Below, in pieces: positions 10,997 to 24,560 of a stretch of 64,000 bases of DNA. The stretch comes from Bacillus sp. PK3_68 (lineage in GTDB: Bacteria > Bacillota > Bacilli > Bacillales > Domibacillaceae). Location: contig NZ_NQYC01000001.1 of the NCBI RefSeq assembly GCF_003600835.1, positions 3,200,001 to 3,264,000 on the forward strand, given 5' to 3'. The position numbers and the translations under genes were made by a program. The notes beneath the pieces were generated by a model. The model was given only the letters and a program-made list of their open reading frames with translations, was not told the origin of the DNA and searched no databases. Numbering within the stretch: position 1 is the first letter of the stretch; each line of letters begins with the position of its first letter.

Positions 10997-11601
10997 TGAA
11001 AACAGAGAAAAAAAACTGTATCGCCCTCTTTGCATCCGGCAGCGGAAGTAATTTTCAGGCGATCGCAGAAGCGGTTCAACAAGGGGAAATTCCGGCTCAT
11101 ATTGCTTTGTTAGTTTGTGACCAACCGGATGCATATGTGATCAAGCGTGCAGAACAATTTAATATTCCAGTGTTTTCTTTTCGGGCAAAAGACTACGCAT
11201 CCAAGGCAGAATTCGAACAAGAAATAGTCGAGAGACTCCGGGAAGCCGGAGTTGACTTTATTTTTCTGGCAGGATATATGCGTTTAATTGGGGATACTCT
11301 TTTAAACGCTTATCGTGGCAAAATAGTAAATATCCATCCTTCTTTGCTTCCTGCTTTTCCAGGAAAAGATGCAATCGGCCAGGCTTTTAATGCTCGGGTG
11401 AAGATTGCCGGAGTGACCGTTCACTTTGTGGATGAAGGAATGGACACCGGGCCTATTATTGATCAGGAGAGTGTCCGGATGGCGGGAGATGAAACACGGG
11501 AATCATTACAGAAAAAAATTCAAGCAGTTGAACATGAATTGTATCCGCGGGTAATCAAAAAACTTTTAACTGAAGCAGTTATGGAGGGAATAACAGAATG
11601 A
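10993..11601 (+). CDS. purN: GAR transformylase PurN
   Basis: Formyltetrahydrofolate-dependent glycinamide ribonucleotide formyltransferase, about 202 residues. The phosphate loop [11 protein letters not shown] is near the N-terminus. The catalytic Asn/His segment [12 protein letters not shown] is near 113-124 and the catalytic Asp segment [11 protein letters not shown] is near 146-156. GTG 10993 and ATG 10996 are equally possible starts; the first overlaps the purM stop. It ends with an ATGA overlap with purH. Confidence 0.96.
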   Translation: MMKTEKKNCIALFASGSGSNFQAIAEAVQQGEIPAHIALLVCDQPDAYVIKRAEQFNIPVFSFRAKDYASKAEFEQEIVERLREAGVDFIFLAGYMRLIGDTLLNAYRGKIVNIHPSLLPAFPGKDAIGQAFNARVKIAGVTVHFVDEGMDTGPIIDQESVRMAGDETRESLQKKIQAVEHELYPRVIKKLLTEAVMEGITE

Positions 11602-13133
11602 AAAAACGTGCGTTACTCAGTGTATCAGATAAAAGTGGCATCGTAGATTTGGCCAAAGAATTAATAGCGTTAGATTTTGAAATTGTTTCAACAGGCGGAA
11701 CGAAAAAAATGATTCAAGAAGCCGGACTGCCGGTCATGAGTGTCAGTGACGTGACTGGGTTTCCGGAGATTCTTGAAGGCCGTGTGAAAACATTAAATCC
11801 ATTTATCCATGGAGGCCTTCTTGCAAAAAGAGGAGAAGCTGATCATGCGAGACAGCTGGAGGAACAAAAGATTACTCCTATCCATCTTGTCTGTGTCAAT
11901 CTGTATCCGTTCCAACAAACGATTGCCAAACCCGATGTAACAGTAGATGATGCCATTGAAAACATTGATATCGGCGGACCAGCTATGCTGCGTGCCTCTG
12001 CTAAAAATCATGAATACGTAACAGTGATTGTAGATTCAGCTGATTATGAAACAGTATTGGCAGAATTAAAGTCATCTGGAGACACAACAAAAGAAACAAG
12101 ACGAAAGCTGGCGGCAAAAGTGTTCCGTCACACGGCAGCTTATGACGCGATGATTGCTAACTACATGACAGAACTAACAGATGAAAAGCAACCGGAAAAA
12201 ATGACAGTTACATATGAGTTAAAGCAGCCGCTCCGTTATGGAGAAAACCCACATCAGAAAGCTGCTTTTTATGAACAGCCGCTTGGCTCTGCCTTTTCGA
12301 TTGCGCGTGCCAAACAGCTGCATGGAAAAGAGCTTTCGTACAATAACATTCGTGATGCTGATGCTGCCTTGCAAATCGTTAAGGAGTTTGCCGAGCCAGC
12401 GGCGGTAGCAGTGAAACACATGAATCCATGTGGTGTTGGCGTAGGCAGTACGATCCAGGAAGCGTATGAGCGAGCTTATGAAGCAGACCCAACTTCTATT
12501 TTCGGAGGAATTGTGGCGTTGAACCGTCCTGTAGATGGAACACTTGCTGAAAAACTGCACGAAATCTTCCTGGAAATCATCATTGCCCCGGAATTTACAG
12601 AAGAAGCGCTTGCTATATTAACAGCAAAGAAGAACATTCGCCTGTTAACGTTGCCGTTTGATAAAGGAAATAGCAGTGAAAAGGTATTAACATCTGTAGA
12701 GGGCGGCTTGCTTATTCAAGATCTAGACCTCCATTCACTTGACGATGCGGACCTCCGAGTGGTTACCAAACGTGAGCCGACAAAAGAAGAGTGGGCGGCA
12801 ATGAAGCTTGGCTGGAAAGTTGTAAAACATGTCAAGTCCAATGCCATTGTTGTGACAGATGATAGGATGACACTCGGTGTTGGGGCAGGACAAATGAACC
12901 GCGTAGGCGCAGCGAAAATTGCCCTTGAACAAGCTGGAGAAAAAGCAAATGGAGCAGCCCTTGCTTCTGATGCGTTTTTCCCGATGAATGATACGGTAGA
13001 AGCAGCAGCTAAAGCAGGCATTACAGCGATTATCCAGCCGGGCGGGTCCATTAAAGATGAAGATTCTATTAAAAAAGCGGACGAATACGGCATTGCGATG
13101 GTGATGACCGGCATTAGACATTTTAAACATTAA
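11598..13133 (+). CDS. purH: bifunctional AICAR transformylase/IMP cyclohydrolase PurH
   Basis: Catalyses the last two steps to IMP. The 511 residues comprise an N-terminal MGS-like cyclohydrolase domain (about 1-195; [32 protein letters not shown]) and a C-terminal transformylase domain. The latter shows [11 protein letters not shown] (about 214-224), [10 protein letters not shown] (about 272-281) and a C-terminal IRHFKH. The catalytic Lys-His pair of the transformylase is visible in AVKHMNP. It overlaps purN by four bases, and 23 bases with a strong RBS separate it from purD. Confidence 0.98.
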   Translation: MKKRALLSVSDKSGIVDLAKELIALDFEIVSTGGTKKMIQEAGLPVMSVSDVTGFPEILEGRVKTLNPFIHGGLLAKRGEADHARQLEEQKITPIHLVCVNLYPFQQTIAKPDVTVDDAIENIDIGGPAMLRASAKNHEYVTVIVDSADYETVLAELKSSGDTTKETRRKLAAKVFRHTAAYDAMIANYMTELTDEKQPEKMTVTYELKQPLRYGENPHQKAAFYEQPLGSAFSIARAKQLHGKELSYNNIRDADAALQIVKEFAEPAAVAVKHMNPCGVGVGSTIQEAYERAYEADPTSIFGGIVALNRPVDGTLAEKLHEIFLEIIIAPEFTEEALAILTAKKNIRLLTLPFDKGNSSEKVLTSVEGGLLIQDLDLHSLDDADLRVVTKREPTKEEWAAMKLGWKVVKHVKSNAIVVTDDRMTLGVGAGQMNRVGAAKIALEQAGEKANGAALASDAFFPMNDTVEAAAKAGITAIIQPGGSIKDEDSIKKADEYGIAMVMTGIRHFKH

Positions 13134-13156
13134 TCAAGCGGGGGAGGAACAAAGAT

Positions 13157-14431
13157 ATGAACGTTCTTGTTATTGGCCGCGGAGGCAGAGAACATGCAAT
13201 CTGTAAGAAGCTTTCGGAAAGCCCGCAAGTGCAGACAGTCTTTTGTGCACCGGGCAATGCTGGTATTGCCCAGGATGCAGAAATCGTAGAGCTTGATGAA
13301 ATGGACTTTATCGCGTTAAGCGAGTTCGCTATCAGCCAGAACGTCGGGTTAACTATCATTGGCCCTGAAAATCCGCTTTCCGCCGGGATTGTCGATCACT
13401 TTCAAGAAAAGGGATTAAAAGTATACGGACCGAACAAAGCGGCAGCGGAGCTTGAAGGAAGCAAGTCATTTGCTAAGATGATGATGGAAAAATACAATAT
13501 TCCTACTGCCCACTATGCTTCTTTCGATAATTACAAGGAAGCAAAAGCATATATTGAAGAGCAGGGAGCACCGATTGTATTAAAAGCAGACGGGCTTGCA
13601 GCTGGAAAAGGCGTGACGGTCGCCATGACGCTGGAGGAAGCGCTCGCTGCCCTTGAAGAGATGATGGTAGCTAAAAAGTTTGGCGAGGCTTCTTCGAGAC
13701 TAGTCATTGAAGAGTACCTTGAAGGAGAAGAGTTTTCTCTAATGGCCTTTGTCAATGGTGAGCATGTCTATCCGATGGAACCAGCTCAGGATCATAAGCG
13801 GGCGTTTGACAACGATGAAGGTCCGAATACAGGCGGCATGGGGGCTTATTCTCCGATCCCTCATATTTCAGCTGATGTGATTGAGCAGTCCATTCAGGAA
13901 ATTCTGCTCCCGATTGCCAAAGGGATGGCAGCGGAAGGACGCCCGTTCACGGGTATTATTTTCGCAGGATTAATGCTGACAAAAGAGGGGCCAAAAACAA
14001 TCGAATTTAATGCCCGCTTTGGCGACCCGGAAACACAGGTGGTGTTGCCGCGGCTCGAATCAGATCTTGCCCAGGTTTTCTTAGATGTGCTGTCAGGAAA
14101 AGATCCTGAGCTGAAATGGAAAGATGAGGCGGTGCTCGGTGTTGTGCTTGCAGCAGAGGGCTATCCTGGAAGCTATGAAAAAGGCCACCCGATTAAAGGG
14201 ATTGAGAGAATAGAAGCTTCTGCTGTATTGCATGCAGGAACATTTAAGGACGAGGAAGGAACGGTCTGTGCAAATGGAGGCCGGGTACTGCTTGTGACGG
14301 GTATAGCTCCATCTATTCAGGAGGCCAGACAAGAAGCCTATAAGAAAGTAGCAGCGATTGAGACAGATCACTTTTTCTACCGGAAAGATATTGGCAGCCG
14401 GGCCATTGCCAGTGCCCAGTCAATAAAATAA
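13157..14431 (+). CDS. purD: GAR synthetase PurD
   Basis: Phosphoribosylamine-glycine ligase, 424 residues, an ATP-grasp enzyme. The N-terminus MNVLVIGRGGREHAI is characteristic. The ATP-grasp signature RFGDPETQ is near residue 291, LKADGLAAGKGV near 143-154, and EGPNTGGMGAYSP near 220. The start has GGGGGAGG about 11 bases upstream. It is the last gene of the IMP operon and is followed directly by a strong terminator. Confidence 0.98.
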   Translation: MNVLVIGRGGREHAICKKLSESPQVQTVFCAPGNAGIAQDAEIVELDEMDFIALSEFAISQNVGLTIIGPENPLSAGIVDHFQEKGLKVYGPNKAAAELEGSKSFAKMMMEKYNIPTAHYASFDNYKEAKAYIEEQGAPIVLKADGLAAGKGVTVAMTLEEALAALEEMMVAKKFGEASSRLVIEEYLEGEEFSLMAFVNGEHVYPMEPAQDHKRAFDNDEGPNTGGMGAYSPIPHISADVIEQSIQEILLPIAKGMAAEGRPFTGIIFAGLMLTKEGPKTIEFNARFGDPETQVVLPRLESDLAQVFLDVLSGKDPELKWKDEAVLGVVLAAEGYPGSYEKGHPIKGIERIEASAVLHAGTFKDEEGTVCANGGRVLLVTGIAPSIQEARQEAYKKVAAIETDHFFYRKDIGSRAIASAQSIK

Positions 14432-14440
14432 TGTAGCGGA

Positions 14441-14471
14441 ACAAGGCTCTTTTTAGGAGCCTTGTTTTTTT
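14441..14471 (+). terminator. pur operon terminator
   Basis: ACAAGGCTC and GAGCCTTGT form a nine-pair stem with a seven-base loop, followed by seven T. It is ten bases after the purD stop. Confidence 0.92.
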
Positions 14472-14569
14472 GTGTTTCACAAAAGGGCAGTCAAGTAATC
14501 ATGTTTGTAAGCCGCTTCCTATGGAAAGTAATAATTATGGAAGATTACAAAACAGAAAGGCGGAAAGGC

Positions 14570-14949
14570 ATGTTTCATTATACAAAAGTCGTATCTGCTT
14601 CTTTAGAAGAAGCTATTTCTAGGCTGGAGAGCTCCTTGAAAAGCGAAAGGTTTGGCGTGCTTTGGCAATTTGACATTCAGGAAAAACTGCAAGAAAAGGG
14701 AGTGGATTTTAACAAGAAGTTTATCGTGCTGGAAGTGTGCAATCCGCACGAAGCTAAAAAGTGCTAGAAGAAGAAAGTCTTGCCGGCTACTTTCTGCCGT
14801 GTAAAATTGTTGCTTATGAAGAGAACGGCCAGACAAAAGTTGGGATGCCAAAGCCGACAATTTTAATCTCCATGCTTGAAAACGACAAATTAAAAGAAGT
14901 GGCAAGGGATATTGAAAGCAGATTGATTAACTGTATTGACGCTGTTTAA
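14570..14949 (+). pseudogene. DUF302 family protein, frameshifted
   Basis: Two adjacent frames together encode one DUF302 protein of about 126 residues. The first half starts at ATG 14570 (GGCGGAAAGG upstream), runs through FGVLWQFDIQEKLQEKG and LEVCNPHEAKK, then hits TAG at 14765. The second half resumes at 14761 in the -1 frame with VLEEESLAGYFLPCKI and KVGMPKPTILISM. Inserting one A in the run at 14756-14760 restores the reading frame exactly (EAKKVLEEES). Function of the family is unknown. It may be a true pseudogene, a sequencing error, or slippage on AAA-AAG; the first two are simpler. Confidence 0.8.
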
Positions 14950-15067
14950 CAAAGCAATGAAGGAGTGAGCAAAAAAACTGACCATTATTCAACAAAGTGA
15001 TAAAAAGCTCATCAAATATGATCATCTCCTATCTATCATTGGTATAAAAGTTTAAATAGCTCACTAA

Positions 15068-15097
15068 GGCAGAAGGAAGTGTCCTTCTGTCTTTTTT
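15068..15097 (+). terminator. terminator downstream of the DUF302 gene
   Basis: GGCAGAAGGA and TCCTTCTGTC form a ten-pair stem (one G-T wobble) followed by TTTTTT. The 120 bases between the DUF302 gene and this hairpin carry only short interrupted frames. Confidence 0.8.
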
Positions 15098-15164
15098 ATG
15101 ATCTTCATAAATTCTTAACAAAAAACGCTCAAAATGAGAGAGAGCACAATGAAAGGGTGTCAGG

Positions 15165-15366
15165 ATGGAACAAATCTCATTAATTGTTGCGTTGGGAGCA
15201 GGGTTATTATCGTTTTTTTCACCATGTATTTTTCCTATACTTCCTGCTTATATCTCTCACTTAACAGGCGGAACAATTCAAAATCAGAAATTATATGTAG
15301 ATAGACCATTATTAATTCAGCGCTCGATTGCCTTCGTGACAGGCTTCAGCTTAGTGTTTATGTTAA
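15165..15366 (+). pseudogene. CcdA-family membrane protein, 5' fragment
   Basis: The first 66 or so codons match the start of CcdA/DsbD-type thiol reductant transporters. The hydrophobic segment holds FFSPCIFPILPAYI with the conserved cysteine and prolines (about residues 17-30), then HLTGG and a second membrane segment (SIAFVTGFSLVFML). Similarity stops abruptly at about base 15365 and the frame ends at 15392. The start ATG has GAAAGGGTG about nine bases upstream. The rest of the gene is missing; the next bases encode an unrelated NlpC/P60 domain. It cannot encode a working transporter. Confidence 0.8.
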
Positions 15367-16038
15367 TATGTTGCTATCTATGCAGGTTATAACAAAGTAT
15401 TAAATGCAACAACGAGTAAAGGCGTGGCGCTTGTATCGTTAGATAATGCATACTGGGGACCGAAATATGCCGGAGCAAAGCGCGTAATTAAAAAATTACC
15501 CATTGGTGACAGTTTCATAGATGTGCTGGAGACCGATAAAGCATACGCGGCGATTGATGCTCTTTCTAAACAAAAGGTGATTGAAGGGTTTGATGATCAT
15601 ATATTTAGACCGGACGAGCCTGTTACACGAGGGCAGGCTGCGGCTATTATAAACAGGGTATTAAAGCTTAAACCTAAGGTGATGAGTCAGTTTAAGGATG
15701 TTCCCAAAACAAAACGTTTTGCTGCTGATATTGCCGCCATCCGGGAAGCGAACATTATTAGCGGGTTTCAGGATAAAACGTTTCGGCCGGATGAATATTT
15801 AACTCGCAATGAAATGGCTGTCATTGTGCAGCGGGCGTTTAAATTAAATCCCGATTTAGCGAAGGCAACGAATACATACTCAGATGTGAATGATCAGCAT
15901 TGGGCTTATCAGGCTTCTTTAATAATGAAGAATATCGATAAGACAGGTATTTTTAGTGATGTGAAGTTTTATGGAACCCATCGGGCATCAAGAGCTGTCT
16001 TCTCGGCTGCATTTTATAACTCTATGAATACAAAATGA
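15367..16038 (+). pseudogene. NlpC/P60 - S-layer homology protein, 3' fragment
   Basis: An open frame without its own start begins at the break in ccdA. The first 40 codons (VAIYAGYNKVLNATTSKGV, then YWGPKYAGAKRV) look like the C-terminal end of an NlpC/P60 cell-wall endopeptidase, starting just after the catalytic histidine. Three SLH modules follow: about bases 15520-15680 (DDHIFRPDEPVTRGQAAAI), 15690-15860 (QDKTFRPDEYLTRNEMAVI), and a degenerate third to the stop. SLH modules anchor proteins to cell-wall polymers. The catalytic cysteine part and signal peptide are lost. GTG 15424 could start an SLH-only product, but no RBS is evident. Confidence 0.75.
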
Positions 16039-16074
16039 AAAATAGTCCCAGACAGATTCCTGGGACTATTTTTA
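16038..16074 (+). terminator. terminator of the SLH fragment
   Basis: AAATAGTCCCAG and CTGGGACTATTT form a 12-pair stem with an eight-base loop, ending in TTTTT. Confidence 0.9.
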
Positions 16075-16295
16075 GCGAGAAATCAATTCATATGTGAAAG
16101 GAAATTCAGAAAATAAGGGGGAGAAAAACGTTCATATATAAAGGAAAAACACCATATGAAATAGTATGCGCAATTTTTCACATATTGTTCAAAAAAAATC
16201 AATTTCTTTAATGCTTTAAACTATGAAATATGTTAAGATAACACTAATCTAAAATACGGGATAATAGCTTCCTTGCAGGAGGGGTGTTTAGATAA

Positions 16296-18032
16296 ATGTT
16301 AGAACAAAGACATCAGTGGAAAAACAAACAATTAAGAGAACATGTAGCGGTAGTGAATGGTGAACTTTCTCCGACGCTAGTGCTGAAGAATGCCCGCTTT
16401 TTGCATTCGGTGCTAAAGCAATGGATAACTGCGAATATATGGATATATGAAGATCGTATCGTTTATGTAGGAGAAGAAATGCCAGAGGCTGATCAAGGCG
16501 AAGTGTATGATTGCAGTGGCAAAACTCTCGTTCCGGGTTATATTGAACCGCATGTCCATCCGTTTTTACTTTACAATCCGCAAAGCTTCGCAGAATTTGC
16601 AGCGAAAACAGGCACAACTACATCTATTAACGATAACTTAATGTTGTTTTTGTCATTAGAAGAAAAGAAAGCGTTTTCTTTGTTAGAAGAATTTCGGTCA
16701 CTTCCTGTCAGCATGTACTGGTGGTGCCGCTACGACGGCCAAACAGAATTGGCGAATGAAGAAGAGGTTGTCTCTAACGTAGCGGTGAAAGCTTGGATGG
16801 AGCATGATGCCGTTGTACAGGGAGGCGAACTGACTGGCTGGCCGAAGCTTCTGGCTGGCGATGAGATGATGCTGCACTGGATACAGGAAACAAAGCGCCT
16901 TCGCAAACGAATTGAAGGTCATTTTCCGGGCGCCTCCGAGAAAACACTAACGAAGATGGCCCTGCTTGGAGCAGATAGCGATCATGAGGCGATGAACGGA
17001 AAGGACATCTATAAGCGACTTATGGCTGGCTATATGGTTTCCTTGCGCCATTCATCCATCCGGCCGGATCTTGAAGTGCTGCTTCAGGATATGAAAGACA
17101 TGGGCCTTAAACAATATGATATGATGATGTTTACAACAGATGGCGCAAGCCCTTCCTTTTATAAAGAGGGCATTTTAGATTGGATGATTGCTAGAGCAAT
17201 TGAATATGATATTCCAGTCATTGATGCCTACCATATGGCTAGCTACAATGTGGCAAAGTATTACCGTATAGATCATTTACACGGCATGATTGCGCCGGGA
17301 CGTATTGCTAATATTAACGTGTTAAGGGACGAATTCCATCCTTCGCCTATTTCTGTGTTGTCAAAAGGGCAATGGGTGAAGAGAGAAGAGGAAATTATGC
17401 CTTTCCCAACTATAAGATGGGAGGAGTTTGGATTTGGTCCGCTTGATTTGGATTATAGCTTGAAAGAAGAAGATTTGCAATTTTCTATGCCTTTTGGAGT
17501 GCAGCTTATTAACAACGTAATAACAAAGCCGTACTCACTTGAAAGAGATATGTCAGCGGAAGAGATTTCTACCACGGATGATGAGAGCTTTTTAGTATTG
17601 CTCGATCGCCAGGGAAAATGGCGAGTGAATACCACTCTTAAAGGATTTACTTCAAAGGTAGAAGGGCTTGCTTCTTCTTTTTCCAATACGGGAGATATTC
17701 TTTTGATCGGAAAGTGTAAACGTGAGATGGAGCGAGCATTTAATCGGATGAAAGAAATGGGTGGCGGAATTGTCCTCGCTGAAGGTGAAAAAGTAATTTA
17801 TGAGATTCCGTTAGAGCTTTCAGGACTAATGTCCACTAAGCCATTTGAGGACATTATGGATGAAGAAGAAAAATTAAAGGGGCTTCTAGTGGAAAGAGGT
17901 TATTTATATGATGATCCTCTGTATACTCTATTATTTTTATCATCTACTCATTTGCCATATATTCGTATTACTCCGCAAGGAATGTATGATGTAATGAAGA
18001 AAACGGTACTCTTTCCAACGATAATGCGTTAA
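16296..18032 (+). CDS. yerA: putative adenine deaminase-like amidohydrolase YerA
   Basis: A 578-residue metal-dependent amidohydrolase related to adenine deaminase. The metal-binding HxH is in GYIEPHVHPF (about residues 85-94). Further candidate ligands lie in GGELTGWP (about 176), RIEGHFPGAS (about 207) and FTTDGASPS (about 277). The composite beta domain is present at both ends (LVLKNARFL; GMIAPGRIANINVL). GGAGGGG is about 11 bases upstream. Family knowledge: the protein is annotated as adenine deaminase in Bacillus, but activity is not proven for this branch. Its neighbours yerB and yerC match the B. subtilis order. Confidence 0.88.
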   Translation: MLEQRHQWKNKQLREHVAVVNGELSPTLVLKNARFLHSVLKQWITANIWIYEDRIVYVGEEMPEADQGEVYDCSGKTLVPGYIEPHVHPFLLYNPQSFAEFAAKTGTTTSINDNLMLFLSLEEKKAFSLLEEFRSLPVSMYWWCRYDGQTELANEEEVVSNVAVKAWMEHDAVVQGGELTGWPKLLAGDEMMLHWIQETKRLRKRIEGHFPGASEKTLTKMALLGADSDHEAMNGKDIYKRLMAGYMVSLRHSSIRPDLEVLLQDMKDMGLKQYDMMMFTTDGASPSFYKEGILDWMIARAIEYDIPVIDAYHMASYNVAKYYRIDHLHGMIAPGRIANINVLRDEFHPSPISVLSKGQWVKREEEIMPFPTIRWEEFGFGPLDLDYSLKEEDLQFSMPFGVQLINNVITKPYSLERDMSAEEISTTDDESFLVLLDRQGKWRVNTTLKGFTSKVEGLASSFSNTGDILLIGKCKREMERAFNRMKEMGGGIVLAEGEKVIYEIPLELSGLMSTKPFEDIMDEEEKLKGLLVERGYLYDDPLYTLLFLSSTHLPYIRITPQGMYDVMKKTVLFPTIMR

Positions 18033-18071
18033 AATAGTAAAGTATAGAGAAATATATATGGGAGTTTGTGT

Positions 18072-19094
18072 ATGAAAAAATTGACCATGCTCGCCTTGTT
18101 AACGAGCACTTTGCTTATGGGCGGCTGCTGGGGAGAGAAAGAGACAAAGATAGAAAAAGACAGCGTGCAGGAAGCCAAGGGACAGACATATAAATTTCCT
18201 TTAACTGGAAAAAGAGTGGAAGAACGGCCTGAACAGCGTGCAGTCGCCGTAGTAATTAATAATCACCCGCAGGCACGGCCGCAAACGGGCTTAGCTGCCG
18301 CAGACGTGGTGTATGAAGTATTAGTTGAAGGGGATATGACAAGATTTCTTGCTATTTATCAAAGTGAACAACCTAAAGAAGTAGGGCCTGTTCGCAGTGC
18401 CCGAGACTACTTTATTGATTTAGCTAAAGGATACGACAGTTTATTTATTGCTCACGGATATAGTCCTGAAGCAAAGGAGAGGCTGTTTAGTGGAGAGATC
18501 GATCAAATAAATGGCATCCAGCACGACAACACAATTTTTATGAGGGATGCTTCTCGTAAAGCACCGCATAATTCTTATATCCAGTTTGACAAGATGTATG
18601 AACAGGCGGAGATCAACGGATATAAGATGAAAGGGATGCCAGACCGGCTGAATTTTCTCAAGTCATCGGATGCGATTGCAGGAGCTGAACAGAAAGCACC
18701 GTCTGTTCAGATTAATTATTCTAGCAAGCCGGCCTTTCAGGTGGAGTACAAGTATGACGCTGACAAAAAGGAATATGAACGATTTGTCGGAGAGGAACAG
18801 CAGGTGGACCGGGAAACGAAAAAAGCCGTCAGTGCAGCTAATATCCTGATTATCGAAGCGGAGCATCGAGTGACAGATGGGGAAGGCCGTCTTGATATCA
18901 ATCTTTCTTCGGGAGGAAATGCTTACCTTCTTCAGAATGGAGTGGTTCATACGGCAGAGTGGTCAAATGTAGACGGGCGGATTTTACCTTTTAAAGATGG
19001 GGCTCCAATGGGATTTGTGAAGGGAAAGACGTGGATCAATATTATTCCTGCTTCTAAAGGGTTAAACAAGATGGTAACTTTGCGAAATAACTAA
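18072..19094 (+). CDS. yerB: DUF3048 lipoprotein YerB
   Basis: A 340-residue predicted lipoprotein: MKKLTMLALLTSTLLMGGCWG is a signal peptide with lipobox LMGGC, cysteine at about residue 19. The mature part is a DUF3048 protein with segments NNHPQARPQTGLAAADVVYE (about 60-80) and EVGPVRSARDYF (about 100-111). Function unknown. TTG 18066 is also in frame, but ATG 18072 gives better spacing to GGGAG and a regular signal peptide. It follows yerA by 39 bases and precedes yerC by 21 bases, so one transcript is likely. Confidence 0.88.
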   Translation: MKKLTMLALLTSTLLMGGCWGEKETKIEKDSVQEAKGQTYKFPLTGKRVEERPEQRAVAVVINNHPQARPQTGLAAADVVYEVLVEGDMTRFLAIYQSEQPKEVGPVRSARDYFIDLAKGYDSLFIAHGYSPEAKERLFSGEIDQINGIQHDNTIFMRDASRKAPHNSYIQFDKMYEQAEINGYKMKGMPDRLNFLKSSDAIAGAEQKAPSVQINYSSKPAFQVEYKYDADKKEYERFVGEEQQVDRETKKAVSAANILIIEAEHRVTDGEGRLDINLSSGGNAYLLQNGVVHTAEWSNVDGRILPFKDGAPMGFVKGKTWINIIPASKGLNKMVTLRNN

Positions 19095-19115
19095 AAAAGG
19101 GGTTTGACGCTTAAT

Positions 19116-19433
19116 ATGCAAATTGAAAAGCTGCGCGGAAGGGAATTGGATCAGTTGTTTGAAGCGGTTCTTTCACTTCGCGATTTAGAAGAATGTTATT
19201 TATTTTTCGATGATCTTTGCACGGTAAATGAAATTCAGTCTTTGGCCCAACGTTTGGAAGTAGCGCGTATGCTTAAAGAAGGCAAAACCTATCATAAAAT
19301 CGAAAACGGCACGGGTGCATCTACCGCTACCATTTCACGAGTGAAGCGCTGCCTGAATTATGGAAATGATGCCTACCAGCTTGTTTTGGACCGCTTAAAG
19401 GAAAAGCAAGTTTTGGAAAAAAAACAACCATAA
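19116..19433 (+). CDS. yerC: TrpR-like DNA-binding regulator YerC
   Basis: A 105-residue helical protein of the YerC/YecD TrpR-related family. The helix-turn-helix is at about residues 60-82 (TYHKIENGTGASTATISRV). The segment VNEIQSLAQRLEVARML before it is strongly conserved. I use ATG 19116 because MQIEKLRG matches the family start, although its distance to AAGGGG (19097-19102) is long; TTG 19104 is too close to that RBS. A bidirectional-looking hairpin follows. The target operon cannot be read from this window. Confidence 0.87.
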   Translation: MQIEKLRGRELDQLFEAVLSLRDLEECYLFFDDLCTVNEIQSLAQRLEVARMLKEGKTYHKIENGTGASTATISRVKRCLNYGNDAYQLVLDRLKEKQVLEKKQP

Positions 19434-19448
19434 AAAGAACAAAAATAG

Positions 19449-19505
19449 GGTCTGGCCCTCATCGCGTTAATTGATTCATGCGATGGGAGTCAGACCTTTG
19501 TTTTA
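19449..19505 (+). terminator. terminator after yerC
   Basis: GGTCTG...CATCGC and GCGATG...CAGACC form a long stem of about 17 pairs with internal mismatches, then TTTGTTTT. Confidence 0.75.
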
Positions 19506-19520
19506 GCATGGAGAAACAAA

Positions 19521-19529
19521 TGTTATAAT
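19521..19529 (+). promoter_or_regulatory. extended -10 promoter of pcrB-pcrA-ligA
   Basis: TGTTATAAT contains a perfect -10 (TATAAT, 19524-19529) with an extended TGn. The -35 region is poor. It lies between the yerC terminator and pcrB. Confidence 0.6.
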
Positions 19530-19591
19530 GATGAGGTGCAAATTTGCTATTAGGCAGTCGGCATGGATAAAAGAATGGAGGAAATTGCTAG

Positions 19592-20284
19592 ATGTATGAT
19601 GTGCGTGAATGGCGTCATGTGTTTAAGTTAGATCCAAATAAGGAGATAGATGACTCAGCGCTCGAGCAGGTATGCGAGTCAGGAACTGATGCCATTATGA
19701 TCGGTGGCAGTGATGGAGTTACTTTAGAAAATGTACTGAATTTAATGGCGCGTGTCCGCCGTTATACGGTACCATGCGTACTAGAGATATCAACGATTGA
19801 ATCGATTACCCCAGGATTTGACCTGTACTTTATTCCGATGGTACTAAACAGCGGCAGCTCGGAATGGGTGACCGGTCTTCATCATAAGGCGGTGAAAGAG
19901 TACGGAGATCTAATGGACTGGGATGAAATTTATATAGAAGGCTATTGCATTGCAAATCCTGATTGCAAAGCGGCATCATTAACGGAAGCAAAGGCTCCGC
20001 TTGCGATAGAAGACATTACAGCATACGCCATGATGGCTGAAAAAATGTTTCAACTGCCTTTATTTTACTTGGAATACAGTGGGACATATGGAGATATAGC
20101 TGCCGTAAAAGCCGTACGCCAGACGCTTGATCAAACGGTCTTTTTTTATGGTGGAGGTATTACTGGGCCAGAGCAGGCGAAAGAAGTAGCTGAGTATGCA
20201 GACGTGATTGTTGTGGGCAATGCCGTATATGAAAATTTAAATCAAGCACTTCAAACAGTTGCAGCAGTCAAAAATCAGATATAA
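19592..20284 (+). CDS. pcrB: heptaprenylglyceryl phosphate synthase PcrB
   Basis: A 230-residue TIM-barrel prenyltransferase that joins glycerol-1-phosphate and heptaprenyl diphosphate to make an archaeal-type ether lipid precursor in Bacillus. Signature segments are [12 protein letters not shown] (about residues 33-44), FIPMVLNSG (about 77-85), EYSGTYG (about 154-160) and [12 protein letters not shown] (about 180-191), the last two lining the phosphate site. The start has GGAGG nine bases upstream. It is the first gene of pcrB-pcrA-ligA-camS, the usual Bacillus order. Confidence 0.95.
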   Translation: MYDVREWRHVFKLDPNKEIDDSALEQVCESGTDAIMIGGSDGVTLENVLNLMARVRRYTVPCVLEISTIESITPGFDLYFIPMVLNSGSSEWVTGLHHKAVKEYGDLMDWDEIYIEGYCIANPDCKAASLTEAKAPLAIEDITAYAMMAEKMFQLPLFYLEYSGTYGDIAAVKAVRQTLDQTVFFYGGGITGPEQAKEVAEYADVIVVGNAVYENLNQALQTVAAVKNQI

Positions 20285-20319
20285 TAGGAACGAACGTTCT
20301 AATAGGCGGTGAAAGTACG

Positions 20320-24548
<4,229 letters not shown>

Positions 24549-24560
24549 GAGGTGGCTCTT

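Noticed and set aside
12716-13130. Long minus-strand frames opposite purH
   Set aside because: Antisense shadows of a highly conserved coding sequence; no promoter or RBS.
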